Shown here: piece after piece, positions 50,144-60,171 of the stretch
Layout: every line of letters begins with the position of its first letter
How positions within the stretch are numbered: position 1 is the first letter of the stretch
Source of the DNA: Acidovorax sp. 107
GTDB lineage: Bacteria; Pseudomonadota; Gammaproteobacteria; Burkholderiales; Burkholderiaceae_C
Direction of reading: 5' to 3'
Length of the DNA: 64,000 nt
Assembly (NCBI RefSeq): GCF_003058055.1
Contig: NZ_QBTZ01000001.1
Location: 2,234,501-2,298,500, forward strand
Position numbers and translations under genes: made by a program
Notes under the pieces: generated by a model
Told to the model about the DNA's origin: nothing
What the model saw: the letters and a program-made list of their open reading frames with translations, nothing else
The model's database searches: none

Positions 50144-50359
50144 TCACAGCTTGGCGATCGACACCTCGGTGGACTTGACCAGCGCCACCACATCGGAGCC
50201 GACGACCAGGCCCAGGTCGTCCACCGAGCGGGTGGTGATGACGGAGGTGACGATGCCCCAGGGGGTTTCGACATCGACCTCGGAGACGACATCGCCGCGA
50301 ATGATCTCGCGCACTTTGCCCTTGAACTGGTTGCGAACGTTGATGGCTTGGATGGACAT
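50144..50359 (-). CDS. ssuF: TOBE-domain molybdopterin-binding protein SsuF
   Basis: A 71-residue single TOBE/Mop domain: MSIQAINVRNQFKGKVREII, VDVETPWGIVTSVITTRSV. Such Mop proteins bind molybdate or related oxyanions. In Pseudomonas putida the last gene of ssuEADCBF, ssuF, encodes a protein of this kind that is needed for sulfonate use. Gene order here is the same. AGGAG lies before the ATG. Its molecular role is not established. Confidence 0.85.
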   Translation of the reverse strand: MSIQAINVRNQFKGKVREIIRGDVVSEVDVETPWGIVTSVITTRSVDDLGLVVGSDVVALVKSTEVSIAKL

Positions 50360-50427
50360 GGGGTTCTCCTAAAAAGTCCGTTGAAAGAAAGAAGCGCTGT
50401 TAAAAATCGAGAGAGAAAGCGAGAAAT

Positions 50428-51243
50428 TCACACCGCCCAGCGCAGCCCGTGGGCGGGCACGCCGGGCCAGGTGGGTTCGGGGGTGGGCTCCACGTCGGGC
50501 TTTTGCAGCACGCGGTCGAGGATGCGTTTTTCAAGCTGCGCAAAGGCCGCCTCGCCGTGCACACGCGGGCGTGGCAGGTCGATGCGCTGGTCCAGCGCGA
50601 TCTGGCCGTCTTCGATCAGGATCACGCGGTCGGCCAGGGCCACGGCCTCCTGCACGTCGTGGGTGACCAGTAGCGCGGTAAAGCCCGACTGGCGCCACAG
50701 GCCTTCGATGAGGCGGTGCATCTCGATGCGGGTAAGCGCATCGAGCGCACCCAGGGGTTCGTCCAGCAGCAAGAGGCGTGGGTTGTGCACCAGCGCACGC
50801 GCCAGGGCCACACGCTGGCGCTGGCCGCCCGACAGGCGCGCGGGCCACTCGCCCAGCCGGTCGCCCAGACCCACGCGGGCCAGCACATCGGCCGCTGCCC
50901 CACGCTGCGCGGGCGGCAGGCCCAGGGCCACGTTGTCCTGCACACGCTTCCAGGGCAGCAGGCGCGCGTCCTGGAACATGATGCGGGTGCTGCTGCTCAG
51001 GCCGTCCACCGGGTCACCGTCGATACGGATGGCACCGCCCGACACCGATTCCAGCCCCGCCACCAGGCGCAGCAGCGTGCTTTTGCCGCAGCCGCTGCGG
51101 CCCACGATGGCGACGAACTCGCCGGGCTCGATGACCAGTTCGGCCTTCTGGAGCACGTCGCGTGTGCCATAGCGTTTGTCTACGCCGCGCACTTCCAGGC
51201 GCACACCCTGGTGCTGCTGTTGTGGTGAGAAATTTGCAGTCAA
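50428..51243 (-). CDS. ssuB: Aliphatic sulfonate ABC-transporter ATPase SsuB
   Basis: A 271-residue ATPase with Walker [10 protein letters not shown], signature [15 protein letters not shown], Walker [13 protein letters not shown] and switch [15 protein letters not shown]. It has no ATG near the N-terminus; the start is TTG at 51243 with a perfect AGGAGG five bases upstream, both inside a family-1 repeat copy. A GTG at 51204 is a weaker alternative. It works with SsuC and the SsuA receptors to import alkanesulfonates. Confidence 0.9.
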   Translation of the reverse strand: MTANFSPQQQHQGVRLEVRGVDKRYGTRDVLQKAELVIEPGEFVAIVGRSGCGKSTLLRLVAGLESVSGGAIRIDGDPVDGLSSSTRIMFQDARLLPWKRVQDNVALGLPPAQRGAAADVLARVGLGDRLGEWPARLSGGQRQRVALARALVHNPRLLLLDEPLGALDALTRIEMHRLIEGLWRQSGFTALLVTHDVQEAVALADRVILIEDGQIALDQRIDLPRPRVHGEAAFAQLEKRILDRVLQKPDVEPTPEPTWPGVPAHGLRWAV

Positions 51244-51294
51244 AATGGCCTCCTGCGCCTGTCCATAAAGCGCTAGCAGCTATAAAAATGAGAG
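51242..51294 (-). repeat. Intergenic repeat family 1, copy 4, overlapping the ssuB start
   Basis: On the minus strand it reads ATAGCTGCTAGCGC, TTTATGGACAGGCGC and AGGAGGCCATTTTG. The last part supplies the Shine-Dalgarno AGGAGG and the TTG start of ssuB. Confidence 0.75.
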
Positions 51295-51299
51295 TAATC

Positions 51300-51437
51300 G
51301 GGCGCGGTGGCTGCACTGGGCGCGACCCAACGCCAGGGACGCCGCGCAAGGGCCGCCCCGCCGCGCTGGCGTCGTCCCCCTTCCCGTAGCGCGCAGCGCG
51401 TAGAGAGAAGGGGGAAGCCGCGCAGCGGCTCAGGGGG
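51300..51437 (-). repeat. GC-rich intergenic repeat between ssuC and ssuB (family 2 relative)
   Basis: On the minus strand it runs ATCCCCCTGAGCCGCTGCGC, GGCTTCCCCCTTCTCTCT, GCGCTGCGCGC and GGAAGGGGGACGACGCC. The CCCCCTGAG...GGGGGACG frame is shared with the two family-2 copies, but the inside and tail differ. It can form a large hairpin. Confidence 0.6.
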
Positions 51438-52296
51438 ATGCATATCCTGGATGCCAGCGCAGCCAGTAGCGCTCCAGCCCTTTGGCAAACACGTCGGCCA
51501 GCTTGCCCAGCAACGCGTAGAGCAGGATGCCCACGAGCACGATGTCGGTCTGCAGAAACTCCCGCGCATTCATCGTGAGGTAGCCAATGCCCGCCTGCGC
51601 CGAGATGGTCTCGGCCACGATCAGGATCACCCACATCAGCCCCAGCGAAAACCGCAGCCCCACCAGGATGCTGGAGAGCGCCCCGGGCAGGATGATTTGC
51701 TTGTAGAGCTGCCAGCGGCCCAGGCCATAGGTGCGGCCCATTTCGATCAGCCCCGGGTCCACATTGCGGATGCCGTGGAAGGTGTTGAGGTAGATCGGGA
51801 AGAACACCGACACGCTGATGAGGAACAGCTTGGCCGACTCGTCAATGCCAAACCACAGGATCACGAGCGGGATGAGCGCCAGCGCGGGGATGTTGCGCAC
51901 CATCTGGATGGTGGAGTCGAGCAGCGTCTCGAACAGCTTGATGGAGCCTGTGAGCAGGCCCAGCAGCAGCCCCAGGCCGCCGCCAATCGCCAGCCCGGCC
52001 AGTGCACGGCCCGCGCTGACCTTGACGTGGGTCCACAGCTCGCCCGAGGCGGCCAGGGTCCAGGCGGCCTTGACGACCTCCAGCGGCGCAGGCAACACGC
52101 GGGTGGACAGCCAGCCTTGTGACGAGGCGATCTGCCACAGCACGATGAGGCCCACGGGCACGGCCCAGGGCAGCAGGCGCTGCGCAATGTGCCTGGCAAA
52201 GCGCACGACGGGTGCGGGCAGCAAGGGCCCTTCGATGGGCAGGTCCACTGCGTCGGCCAGCGGGGATACCTGCAGTTCTCTGAGGGTCTGTGTCAT
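51430..52296 (-). CDS. ssuC: Aliphatic sulfonate ABC-transporter permease SsuC
   Basis: A 288-residue inner-membrane permease with about six helices. The coupling EAA loop is PGLIEMGRTYGLGRWQLYKQ with ILPGALSSILVGLRFSL. It ends as YWLRWHPGYASP, typical of SsuC proteins. It is between ssuD and ssuB in the standard ssu order. About 190 bases of repeat DNA separate it from ssuB. Confidence 0.92.
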   Translation of the reverse strand: MTQTLRELQVSPLADAVDLPIEGPLLPAPVVRFARHIAQRLLPWAVPVGLIVLWQIASSQGWLSTRVLPAPLEVVKAAWTLAASGELWTHVKVSAGRALAGLAIGGGLGLLLGLLTGSIKLFETLLDSTIQMVRNIPALALIPLVILWFGIDESAKLFLISVSVFFPIYLNTFHGIRNVDPGLIEMGRTYGLGRWQLYKQIILPGALSSILVGLRFSLGLMWVILIVAETISAQAGIGYLTMNAREFLQTDIVLVGILLYALLGKLADVFAKGLERYWLRWHPGYASP

Positions 52297-52323
52297 GGGA
52301 CTGGTTCCGTTAGGGGTTCAGGG

Positions 52324-53502
52324 TCAGCTTTGCGACGCACGTGGCACAAAGTCGTTGGCCACGGTTTCGCCAAACGGGCCCAGGGGGTTGCCAAACAAAG
52401 GGTTGCCGCTGGCGAGCTGGTTGCGCAATGGCAAGGGCAGCAGCGGGAACACCAGCTCGGCAAAGCGATACGCCTCGTCCAGGTGCGGGTAGCCCGACAG
52501 CACAAAGGTTTCCAGCCCCAGCGCGGCGTATTCCTCGATGCGTGCGGCCACCGTTTGCGGGTCGCCCACCAGGGCCGTGCCCGCACCGCCGCGCACCAGG
52601 CCCACACCCGCCCACAGGTTGGGGCTGATCTCCAGGTCTTGGCGGCTTCGTTTGGCGCCACCGGCGTGCAGCGCAGCCATGCGACGCTGGCCTTCGGAAT
52701 CCATGCGCGCAAACACGGCCTGGGCGCGCACCACGGTGTCGTCATCCACATGGCTGATGAGTTCTTCGGCAGCGGCCCAGGCCTGTGCGTCGGTCTCGCG
52801 CACGATGACGTGCAGGCGAATGCCGAACTTCACGGTGCGCCCATGCTTTGCAGCGCGGGCGCGCACGTCTGCCACCTTCTTGGCCACCTCGGCAGGTGGC
52901 TCGCCCCAGGTCAGGTAGGTTTCGACCTGCTCGGCTGCCAGGTTGCGCGCGGCGGCAGATGAGCCGCCAAAGTACACCGGCGGGTGCGGCTGCTGCAGCG
53001 GCGGAAAGAGCAGCTTGGCGCCCTTCACCGACAGGTGCTGGCCCTCAAAGTCCAGGCTTTCGCCCCGGTGGCTGCGCGCCAGAATTTCGCGCCAGATGCG
53101 GATGAACTCGGCCGACTGTTCGTAGCGCGTGGCGTGGTCCAGAAACACGCCGTCGCCCTCCAGCTCGGCCTGGTCGCCACCTGTGACCAGGTTGATGAGC
53201 AAGCGCCCGCCCGAGAGCCGGTCGAACGTGGCCGCCATGCGTGCCGCCAGCGCAGGCTGGTGCAGGCCGGGGCGCACCGCCACCAGAAACTTGAGGTTGC
53301 GTGTGACGGGCAACAGGCTGGACGCCACCACCCAAGGGTCTTCGCACGAGCGGCCGGTGGGGATGAGCACACCTTCGTAGCCCAGGCTGTCGGCGGCCAC
53401 GGCCACTTGCTTGAGGTAGTCGTGGTTGAGCTGGCGCGCACCTTTGGAAGTGCCCAGGTAGCGGCTGTCGCCGTGGGTGGGGATGAACCAGAAAATTTTC
53501 AT
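52324..53502 (-). CDS. ssuD: FMNH2-dependent alkanesulfonate monooxygenase SsuD
   Basis: A 392-residue luciferase-like enzyme that cleaves alkanesulfonates to aldehyde and sulfite with reduced FMN from SsuE. The N-terminus [17 protein letters not shown] and the later [29 protein letters not shown]-like and [20 protein letters not shown] segments are typical of SsuD. The frame to 53598 has no support upstream of the ATG at 53502. It follows the receptor gene ssuA. Confidence 0.94.
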   Translation of the reverse strand: MKIFWFIPTHGDSRYLGTSKGARQLNHDYLKQVAVAADSLGYEGVLIPTGRSCEDPWVVASSLLPVTRNLKFLVAVRPGLHQPALAARMAATFDRLSGGRLLINLVTGGDQAELEGDGVFLDHATRYEQSAEFIRIWREILARSHRGESLDFEGQHLSVKGAKLLFPPLQQPHPPVYFGGSSAAARNLAAEQVETYLTWGEPPAEVAKKVADVRARAAKHGRTVKFGIRLHVIVRETDAQAWAAAEELISHVDDDTVVRAQAVFARMDSEGQRRMAALHAGGAKRSRQDLEISPNLWAGVGLVRGGAGTALVGDPQTVAARIEEYAALGLETFVLSGYPHLDEAYRFAELVFPLLPLPLRNQLASGNPLFGNPLGPFGETVANDFVPRASQS

Positions 53503-53549
53503 GGATGCCTCGGGGTAGGTATTCGATGGACTCAACGAGCGCATGCGGC

Positions 53550-54569
53550 TCAGGGCCTGGCGCTGACAGCCGCCAGCTCCGCTGCCGCAGGCCGCCACAC
53601 GATGTCGGCCACGTTCACGGGTTTGGGGATCAGGCCGAGCTTGAAAAACGCATCGGCCACGCGCTGCTGGTCAGCCACGGTGGCGGGCGAGAGCAGGCCC
53701 ACAGGTGATGAGGGGCGGCGCTGGATGAACAGGCTCACCACACCCGCGTCCAGCCCGCTGAAGGCGGCAATGAGCTTGATCGCGTCCTTGCGCGCCTCTT
53801 GCGCCAGGCGGTCGGCGCGGCTGAGTTCGTCAAACAGCACGCGCAGCACCTGCGGGTGGGCCTGCACAAACGGGCGGGCGGCCAGGTAGAACGAGTTGTT
53901 GCTGCTGGCCAGGTCGCGCCCCGTGGCCAGCACGCGGGGCTGGATGGCGAGCTCGGTGGCGGCGTAGAACGGGTCCCAGATGGCCCAGGCGTCCACGCTC
54001 TTGCGCTCGAACGCTGCGCGGGCATCGGCCGGGGCCAGGTACACGGGCTGGATGTCGGCCCACTGCAGCCCTGCCGTTTCGACTGCGCGCAGCAGCAGGT
54101 AGTGGGCGCTACTGCCCTTTTGCACGGCGATGCGTCGGCCTTTGAGATCGGCCAGGGTGCGCAGGGGCGAGTCCTTGAGCACCAGCAGGGCCGAGCTGTC
54201 GGGCTTGGGCGGCTCGGCGCCCACATAGAGCAGGTCTTTGCCTGCGGCCTGCGCAAACACGGGCGGCGAGTCGCCGGTCAGGCCAAATTCGAGGCCGCCG
54301 ACCGACAGCGCTTCAAGCAGTTGCGGCCCAGCCGGGAACTCCAGCCAGCTCACGCGGGTGCCGGGAAAGCGCTTTTCCAGCACGCCCTGCTGCTTGAGGA
54401 TGACAAGGTTGACGGCGGACTTCTGGTAGCCGATGCGCAGTTGCTCGGGGCCTGGCACGGCCGGGCTTTGTGCGTGGGCGTAGCGGCTCGCCAGCACCCA
54501 GTTAAAGGCGGTGACACCCAGCAGTTGCAGCGCGCGGCGGCGCTCGTTGCTCAGGGGAAGGTGGGCCAT
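53550..54569 (-). CDS. ssuA: Aliphatic sulfonate receptor SsuA (copy 1)
   Basis: A 339-residue periplasmic receptor with an N-terminal signal ([20 protein letters not shown], cleavage near AHAQS). It shows [56 protein letters not shown] and [11 protein letters not shown], the SsuA landmarks. It is next to a second receptor of the same family; the two differ enough for different ligands. Confidence 0.9.
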   Translation of the reverse strand: MAHLPLSNERRRALQLLGVTAFNWVLASRYAHAQSPAVPGPEQLRIGYQKSAVNLVILKQQGVLEKRFPGTRVSWLEFPAGPQLLEALSVGGLEFGLTGDSPPVFAQAAGKDLLYVGAEPPKPDSSALLVLKDSPLRTLADLKGRRIAVQKGSSAHYLLLRAVETAGLQWADIQPVYLAPADARAAFERKSVDAWAIWDPFYAATELAIQPRVLATGRDLASSNNSFYLAARPFVQAHPQVLRVLFDELSRADRLAQEARKDAIKLIAAFSGLDAGVVSLFIQRRPSSPVGLLSPATVADQQRVADAFFKLGLIPKPVNVADIVWRPAAAELAAVSARP

Positions 54570-54602
54570 GGTGACTCCTTTCAGTGCGGTGCTGCCAGGC
54601 TC

Positions 54603-55577
54603 TCAAAGGTCCACCGGCGCGGCGTGCAGCAGGTTGAGCTTTTTGGGGATGAGCTTGAGGTCGAAGAAGGTGTCGGCAATCGCCTGCTGCTCGGCCAGGA
54701 TCTCGCGCGTGACGGGCGCGGTGCCAAAACGGGCGCGGTTCAGGTACAGCTCGGTGATGGACTTGTCGAGGCCCAGCACGGCCGACAGCTCGGCAGCGGC
54801 GGCGTCCTTGTTTTTGGACGCCCAGGTATCGATGGCGTTGACCTCTTCGATCGCGATGCGCAGCACATCGGCGTTCTTGGTGGAGAACTCGCGCGAGGTG
54901 AAGTAGTAGGCGCGGTTGTTGACCACACCCGTGGCGTCGGCCAGCAGGCGGGCGTCCAGCGTCTTTTGCGCGGCGGCGAGGAACGGGTCCCAGATGATCC
55001 AGGCATCGACTGCGCCGCGCTCAAAGGCAGCCCGCGCGTCGGCCGGGGCCAGAAAGACGGACTGCACGTCGCCGTATTTCAGGCCGTGCTTCTCCAGCAG
55101 CTTGACCAGGAAGTACTGCACGTTGGAGCCCTTGTTGTAGGCCACGCGCTTGCCCTTGAGGTCGGCCACGCTGCGGATCGGCGAGTCCTTGGGCACGATC
55201 ACGGCCTCCAGCGCGGGGCGCGGCACGGTGGCACCGGCGTACACCAGCGGCGCACCCGCAGCTTGGGCAAAGATGGGCGGGGCTTCGCCCACGTCGCCAA
55301 AGTCGATGGAGCCGACGTTGAGCGCCTCGAGCTGCACGGGGCCGGCGTTGAATTCGGTCCAGGTCACTTTCACACCCAACGGAGCCAGGCGCTTTTCGAG
55401 CGTGCCGCGGCCCTTCAGGATGGAGAGCCAGCCCTTTTGGTGGCCCACGCGCAGCACGCGGGGCGCGCCGGAGGCCTGGGCCCAAGAGGTGGCAGGGAGC
55501 GCCGCTGCAGCGGCGGTGGCAGCACTAGTGGCCAGCAGGTGGCGGCGTTGCAGGGAGAAGCGGTTCAGTTCGTTCAT
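54603..55577 (-). CDS. ssuA: Aliphatic sulfonate receptor SsuA (copy 2)
   Basis: A 324-residue receptor with a signal peptide (QRRHLLATSAATAAAAALPA, cleavage near SWAQA). The pattern LRVGHQKGWLSILKGRGTLE, WTEFNAGPVQLEALNVGSID, YNKGSNVQYFLVKLLEKHG and IIWDPFLAAAQ matches SsuA. It precedes the first copy in the operon. Tandem receptors for one permease broaden the ligand range. Confidence 0.9.
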   Translation of the reverse strand: MNELNRFSLQRRHLLATSAATAAAAALPATSWAQASGAPRVLRVGHQKGWLSILKGRGTLEKRLAPLGVKVTWTEFNAGPVQLEALNVGSIDFGDVGEAPPIFAQAAGAPLVYAGATVPRPALEAVIVPKDSPIRSVADLKGKRVAYNKGSNVQYFLVKLLEKHGLKYGDVQSVFLAPADARAAFERGAVDAWIIWDPFLAAAQKTLDARLLADATGVVNNRAYYFTSREFSTKNADVLRIAIEEVNAIDTWASKNKDAAAAELSAVLGLDKSITELYLNRARFGTAPVTREILAEQQAIADTFFDLKLIPKKLNLLHAAPVDL

Positions 55578-55746
55578 GGTGCGGGTTCCAGCAGCAAATC
55601 AGGTGGATGGAGCACCGGGCGGGCTGGCAGCAGGCGGCACACCGCCCTGCCCGCGCACCCGGCGCAGCAAAAAGCCAAAAAGAGGGAATGGGAGGAAAAG
55701 TAAGCTGGCGCTGGCGCCGCGGGCCTGCCGCAGTGCCGGCGCTGCG

Positions 55747-56337
55747 TCAGACGCTACATCGCACGTCAGCGAAGTTGACCGGTGCAAAACGCGTGGCTTG
55801 GGCGGGCGATGGGCGCAGGGTTTCGGTCACCAGCACACTCACCGCGTCGTCCAGCCGGGCGGCAATGTCGGCCTGCACGTGGTAGGTGCCCTCGGGCGTC
55901 AGCGTGACCTGGGCATCGGTAGCGTAGATGCCGGGCAGGATGCTTTTGGCGCCCAGCGACTGCAGCACGGGGCGCAGAGCGTAGTCCAGCGCCAGCATGT
56001 GGTGTGGGCTGCCGCCCGTGGCCAGGGGCAGCACGGTCTTGCCCTTGAGGGCTGTTTGCGGCAGCAGGTCCAGAAACACCTTGAGCACGCCGCTGTACGC
56101 CGCCTTGTAGACGGGGGTGGCCACCACCAGCACGCTGGCATCGGCCACCTGGTCGATGGCGCTGACCACCGTGGGGTGCCCAAAGTCGGCCAGCAGCAGC
56201 GCCTGGGGCGACAGGTCGCGGATGTGGATGCGGTCCACCAGCGCGCCGCGCACCGAAAGGCGCTGGGCCACGGCGTCGAGCAAAACGGCGGAGCGGGAGC
56301 GCTCCGAGGGACTGCCGGCGATGAGCAAGGCGGACAT
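55747..56337 (-). CDS. ssuE: NADPH-dependent FMN reductase SsuE
   Basis: A 196-residue flavodoxin-like FMN reductase that supplies FMNH2 to SsuD. The loop LLIAGSPSERSRSAVLLDAV and the segment ATPVYKAAYSGVLKVFLDLL are the SsuE signatures. AAGGAA lies before the ATG at 56337. It is the first gene of the ssuEAADCBF order; a family-1 repeat lies in its leader region. A gap of 169 bases separates it from the receptor gene. Confidence 0.93.
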   Translation of the reverse strand: MSALLIAGSPSERSRSAVLLDAVAQRLSVRGALVDRIHIRDLSPQALLLADFGHPTVVSAIDQVADASVLVVATPVYKAAYSGVLKVFLDLLPQTALKGKTVLPLATGGSPHHMLALDYALRPVLQSLGAKSILPGIYATDAQVTLTPEGTYHVQADIAARLDDAVSVLVTETLRPSPAQATRFAPVNFADVRCSV

Positions 56338-56353
56338 GGTGTGGATTCCTTGA

Positions 56354-56412
56354 ATACTATGGTTTTGATAGCTGGCAGCGCATGTTGGACTATCGCTTGG
56401 GCCTGTTTTCAT
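56354..56412. repeat. Intergenic repeat family 1, copy 5
   Basis: It contains ATACTATGGTTTTGATAGC, TGGCAGCGCATGTTGGACTA and TCGCTTGGGCCTGTTTTC. It sits 17-75 bases before the ssuE start codon. Confidence 0.75.
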
Positions 56413-56482
56413 TCAAAAAGGACGAGCAACGCCCCGCCCGGCCCGCTGGGGCCTGGCTTGTTGCACGGAGACGGGGCGCCGG

Positions 56483-56507
56483 CCACCCGCACACGAAAGG
56501 CGGGTGG
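56483..56507 (-). terminator. Weak hairpin after the sulfate-binding protein gene
   Basis: CCACCCGC and GCGGGTGG form an eight-base stem around nine bases. No T run follows on the minus strand, so terminator function is doubtful. Confidence 0.3.
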
Positions 56508-56521
56508 GCTGACTGGCTTAC

Positions 56522-57544
56522 TTACTTGCGGGTGTAGATCTGGTCAAAGCTGGCGTTGTCCGCAAAGTGGTCCTTGGCCGCCTTGTCCCAGCCACCAAAC
56601 GCGTCGTTGATGGTGAACAGGTTCAGCTTGGGGAACTGCTTGGCGTACTTGGCTTTGGCTTTGTCGGACACGGCCGGGCGGTAGAAGTGTTTGCCCGCGA
56701 TGTCCTGGCCTTCTTCGGTGTAGAGGTACTGCAGATAGGCCTCGGCCACGGCGCGGGTGCCCTTCTTGTCCACGTTCTTGTCCACCACCGAGACGGCAGG
56801 TTCGGCCAGGATGGAGATCGAGGGGGCGATCACGTCGAACTTGGCACCGAACTCTTTTTCGAGCAGGTAGGCCTCGTTCTCCCAGGCGATGAGCACATCG
56901 CCCTGGTTGCGCTGCGCAAAGGTGATGGTGGAGCCGCGCGCGCCGGTGTCCAGCACAGGCACGTTGCCGTACAGCTTGGCCACGAAGTCCTTGGCCTTGG
57001 CGTCACCGCCGTATTTGCGCTTGGCGAACTCCCACGCGGCCAGGTAGTTCCAGCGCGCGCCGCCCGAGGTCTTGGGGTTGGGCGTGATCACTTTCACATC
57101 CGGGCGGACCAAGTCATCCCAGTCCTTGATGCCCCTGGGGTTGCCCTGGCGCACCACCAGCACGATGGTGGAGGTGTAGGGCGAGCTGTTGTGTGGCAGG
57201 CGCTTTTGCCAGTCCTTGGGGATCCAGCCGCCGTTGGTGTGCAGCGCATCGGTGTCGCCCGCCAGGGCCAGGGTGGCCACGTCGGCGTCCAGCCCGTCGA
57301 TGATGGAGCGGGCCTGCTTGCCCGATCCGCCATGGCTTTGCTTGATGGTCACGTCCTGGCCGGTCTTGGCCTTCCAGTGCTTGGCAAAGGCCTGGTTGAA
57401 CTCCACGTACAGCTCGCGGGTGGGGTCGTAGGACACATTGAGCAGCGTCACAGACTGCGCAAACGACGGCAGCGCCGTCAGCGCCAAAGCGCCCGCAAAG
57501 GCTGCGGCCAATGGAAACTTGATAAAGTCGCGGCGAAAGTTCAT
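56522..57544 (-). CDS. sbp: Periplasmic sulfate-binding protein
   Basis: A 340-residue sulfate/thiosulfate receptor. The signal peptide ([20 protein letters not shown]) ends near FAQSV. The mature start [20 protein letters not shown] and the segments [20 protein letters not shown] and [19 protein letters not shown] are the hallmarks of Sbp/CysP. The start at 57544 ([10 protein letters not shown]) is preferred. No CysTWA permease genes are in the window, so the partner genes lie elsewhere. It is divergent from yggX. Confidence 0.94.
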   Translation of the reverse strand: MNFRRDFIKFPLAAAFAGALALTALPSFAQSVTLLNVSYDPTRELYVEFNQAFAKHWKAKTGQDVTIKQSHGGSGKQARSIIDGLDADVATLALAGDTDALHTNGGWIPKDWQKRLPHNSSPYTSTIVLVVRQGNPRGIKDWDDLVRPDVKVITPNPKTSGGARWNYLAAWEFAKRKYGGDAKAKDFVAKLYGNVPVLDTGARGSTITFAQRNQGDVLIAWENEAYLLEKEFGAKFDVIAPSISILAEPAVSVVDKNVDKKGTRAVAEAYLQYLYTEEGQDIAGKHFYRPAVSDKAKAKYAKQFPKLNLFTINDAFGGWDKAAKDHFADNASFDQIYTRK

Positions 57545-57712
57545 GGGGGTCCTCGGTTTTGAATGTGGACGGTGCAAAACACCGATGAAACGCATTCTGG
57601 AAGGCCCTCTTAAAAACTGGAACCAATAAGATTTCAGTTCTTAATACCCAAAACATCTGAAGGCAGAGCCCACGCCGCCTTCGCATTCACCCCACCACAA
57701 GAAGGAACCACC

Positions 57713-57985
57713 ATGGCACGCACCGTCCAATGCATCAAACTCGGCCAAGAAGCTGAAGGCCTGGACTTTCCGCCCTACCCCGGCGAGCTGGGCAAGCGCA
57801 TCTGGGAAAACGTGAGCAAGCAGGCCTGGGCCGACTGGCTCAAGCACCAGACCATGCTGGTCAACGAAAACCGCCTGAACCTGGCCGATGCGCGGGCCCG
57901 CCAGTACCTGGCCCGGCAGATGGAAAACCATTTCTTTGGCAGCGGCGCAGACGCTGCGGCGGGCTACGTCCCGCCCAGCGCGTAA
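57713..57985 (+). CDS. yggX: YggX-family Fe(II)-trafficking/oxidative damage protection protein
   Basis: A 90-residue protein: [60 protein letters not shown]. The conserved Cys7 is present. YggX proteins protect iron-sulfur enzymes from oxidative damage and may carry labile iron. It is a single-gene unit; a hairpin with a T-rich tail lies about 145 bases downstream. Confidence 0.95.
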   Translation: MARTVQCIKLGQEAEGLDFPPYPGELGKRIWENVSKQAWADWLKHQTMLVNENRLNLADARARQYLARQMENHFFGSGADAAAGYVPPSA

Positions 57986-58129
57986 CGCAGCGAAGCTGCA
58001 GTGCAGCGTTGCACGAAATGGTTTTACGCAAACCCTTTCTTGGCAGCGCGGTTCACTTCACGCGCTCACGGCCAGTGATCTAGAACAACCGACGCTCAGC
58101 CTAATTGCTGTAAAAACCAGCCTCAGCAC

Positions 58130-58156
58130 GGCGCCCATGTGGCGCCCTTTCTTTTT
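58130..58156 (+). terminator. Probable terminator between yggX and mnmC
   Basis: GGCGCC-CATGT-GGCGCC forms a six-base stem followed by CTTTCTTTTT. Confidence 0.6.
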
Positions 58157-58209
58157 CTGGGTTGTGCGCACAAAGCGTGCAACTCCTGGTTTTCGCAGCC
58201 CCCCACCCC

Positions 58210-60171
58210 ATGTCCGAGCCCATCGACTGGTTGCCCGACGGCACCCCCTACAGCCCCCGCTTTGGCGACCGCTACCACAGCGAAAACGGAGGGCTGGACC
58301 AGGCCCGCAGGGTGTTTTTGCAAGGCTGCGGCCTGCCCGCGGCCTGGGCCGGGCAGCCCCAGTGGCGGGTGCTGGAAACCGGCTTTGGCTTCGGGCTGAA
58401 CTTTCTCGTCACCTGGGCAGCGTGGCGGGCCGACGAGCGCCGCCCCCGGCTGCTGCACTTCGTATCGACCGAGGCCTGGCCCGTGAGCGCGGCCGACCTG
58501 CTGCGGGCCACTGCGGCCCACCCCGAACTAGCGCCCTTGGCTGAGCAATTGCACGCGCAATGGTGGGGCCTGCTGCCCGGCGTGCACCGCCTGGCATTTG
58601 ACGAAGGCCGCGTGCTGCTCACCCTGTATGTGGGGGACGCGCAGGAGATGCTGCGCCAGCAGGCGCCGACGGCAGATTCGGTGTACCTCGACGGGTTCAG
58701 CCCCTCCGTCAATCCCGAAATCTGGAGCACCCACGCCCTCAAGGCCGTGGCGCGCTGCTGCCGCCGGGGCACCCAGCTCGCCACCTGGACCATCGCCCGC
58801 GCCGTGCGCGATGCGCTGGCCGAATGCGGCTTCGAGGTGCAGCGCGTGCCCGGCGTGCCACCCAAGCGCGACAACCTGCAGGCCACCTACAACCCCCACT
58901 GGGAGCCACGGCCCCGCACGGCCGCCTTGCCGGAGGCGCCCCCCACCGCCGCCCCGCAGCCCCGGCATTGCCTGGTGATTGGCGGCGGGCTGGCAGGTGC
59001 CGCAGCGGCCGCCAGCCTGGCCCGCCGGGGCTGGCAGGTGCAGGTGCTGGACGGGGCGGCGGAACCCGCCGCTGGCGCATCGGGCCTGCCTGCGGGCGTG
59101 TTTGCGCCCCATGTATCGCCCGACGATGCGGTGCTGTCGCGCCTGTCGCGCAGCGGCGTGCGGACCACGCTGCAGCAAGCCCGCCAGCGCCTGAAGGCCG
59201 GGCAGGACTGGGGCCCCACCGGCGTGCTGGAACACCGCACCGACGGCCCCCCCGGCCTGCCCACCGACTGGCAAGGGGGCCCCGGCGCGGACTGGACCGT
59301 CCCTGCCCCGCAAGCCGCTCGCGAGCAGGCCGACCTGCCGCCCGATGCGGTGGCCTGCTGGCATGCCCAGGCGGGCTGGATACGCCCGCCCCAGATGGTG
59401 CGGGCACTGCTGCAAGAACCCGGCGTCACGTGGCTTGGAAATTGCCCAGTGGCCAGCCTGCGCGCCCAGCCTGCTGCGGACGCCGCCGCCAACGCGGCCG
59501 AATGGCAGGCGCTGGATGCACAAGGCCAGGTACTGGCCCAGGCCCCCGTGGTGGTGATTGCCGCAGGCGCAGGCAGCAGCCCGCTACTGGCTGACCGCTG
59601 GCCCCTGCAACCTGTGCGGGGCCAGGTGTCGTGGGGCCGCTATGCCGCCCACCTGACGGCGCCAGCGCCGTTCCCGGCCAACGGGCATGGCAACATGGTG
59701 CCGTCGTTCGGCGTGGGCAGCCCCGGCAACCCGGGCGAAGAGGCCACCGAGCGCGCCTGGATCATGGGCTCCACTTTTGAGCGCAATGTGGCAGAGCTGC
59801 CCGCCACGGCCGCCGACCAGCTTGCGGCGCACCGCTCGCATTGGGACAAAGTGCAGACCCTGATCCCCGCCGCTGCCCGCGAACTGGCCCCCCGCTTCGA
59901 GGCACGGCTGGCCGCTGGTGAGCAGGACACCACCGCATCCTCCGCCGTCGAGCACTGGGCCGCTGTGCGCTGCACCGCCCCCGACCGCCTGCCCATCGTG
60001 GGGCCGGTGGATGCAACCGCCCTGCCCGGCCTGTGGGTGTGCACCGCCATGGGTGCGCGCGGGCTGACGCTGGCCTTGCTGTGCGGCGAGTTGCTGGCCG
60101 CCCGCCTCAACGGCGAGCCCTTGCCGCTGGACACCAAGCTGGCCCGCGCTCTGTCCAGTGAACGGATGTGA
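58210..60171 (+). CDS. mnmC: Bifunctional tRNA-modification enzyme MnmC
   Basis: A 653-residue fusion. The N-terminal MnmD methyltransferase (residues ~1-235) shows VLETGFGFGLNFLVTWAAW, the SAM site, and YLDGFSPSVNPEIWS. The C-terminal FAD-dependent MnmC oxidoreductase begins near 255 with CLVIGGGLAGAAAAASLARR. Together they convert cmnm5(s2)U34 to mnm5(s2)U34 in tRNA. The ATG at 58210 starts at the conserved beginning of the family (EPIDWLPDGTPYSPRFGD). It is a housekeeping gene unrelated to its sulfur neighbours. Confidence 0.95.
   Translation: MSEPIDWLPDGTPYSPRFGDRYHSENGGLDQARRVFLQGCGLPAAWAGQPQWRVLETGFGFGLNFLVTWAAWRADERRPRLLHFVSTEAWPVSAADLLRATAAHPELAPLAEQLHAQWWGLLPGVHRLAFDEGRVLLTLYVGDAQEMLRQQAPTADSVYLDGFSPSVNPEIWSTHALKAVARCCRRGTQLATWTIARAVRDALAECGFEVQRVPGVPPKRDNLQATYNPHWEPRPRTAALPEAPPTAAPQPRHCLVIGGGLAGAAAAASLARRGWQVQVLDGAAEPAAGASGLPAGVFAPHVSPDDAVLSRLSRSGVRTTLQQARQRLKAGQDWGPTGVLEHRTDGPPGLPTDWQGGPGADWTVPAPQAAREQADLPPDAVACWHAQAGWIRPPQMVRALLQEPGVTWLGNCPVASLRAQPAADAAANAAEWQALDAQGQVLAQAPVVVIAAGAGSSPLLADRWPLQPVRGQVSWGRYAAHLTAPAPFPANGHGNMVPSFGVGSPGNPGEEATERAWIMGSTFERNVAELPATAADQLAAHRSHWDKVQTLIPAAARELAPRFEARLAAGEQDTTASSAVEHWAAVRCTAPDRLPIVGPVDATALPGLWVCTAMGARGLTLALLCGELLAARLNGEPLPLDTKLARALSSERM

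Noticed and set aside
53799..55703. Plus-strand open frame of 634 codons across the tandem ssuA genes
   Set aside because: It is antisense to two well-supported receptors; composition is typical of a shadow frame.
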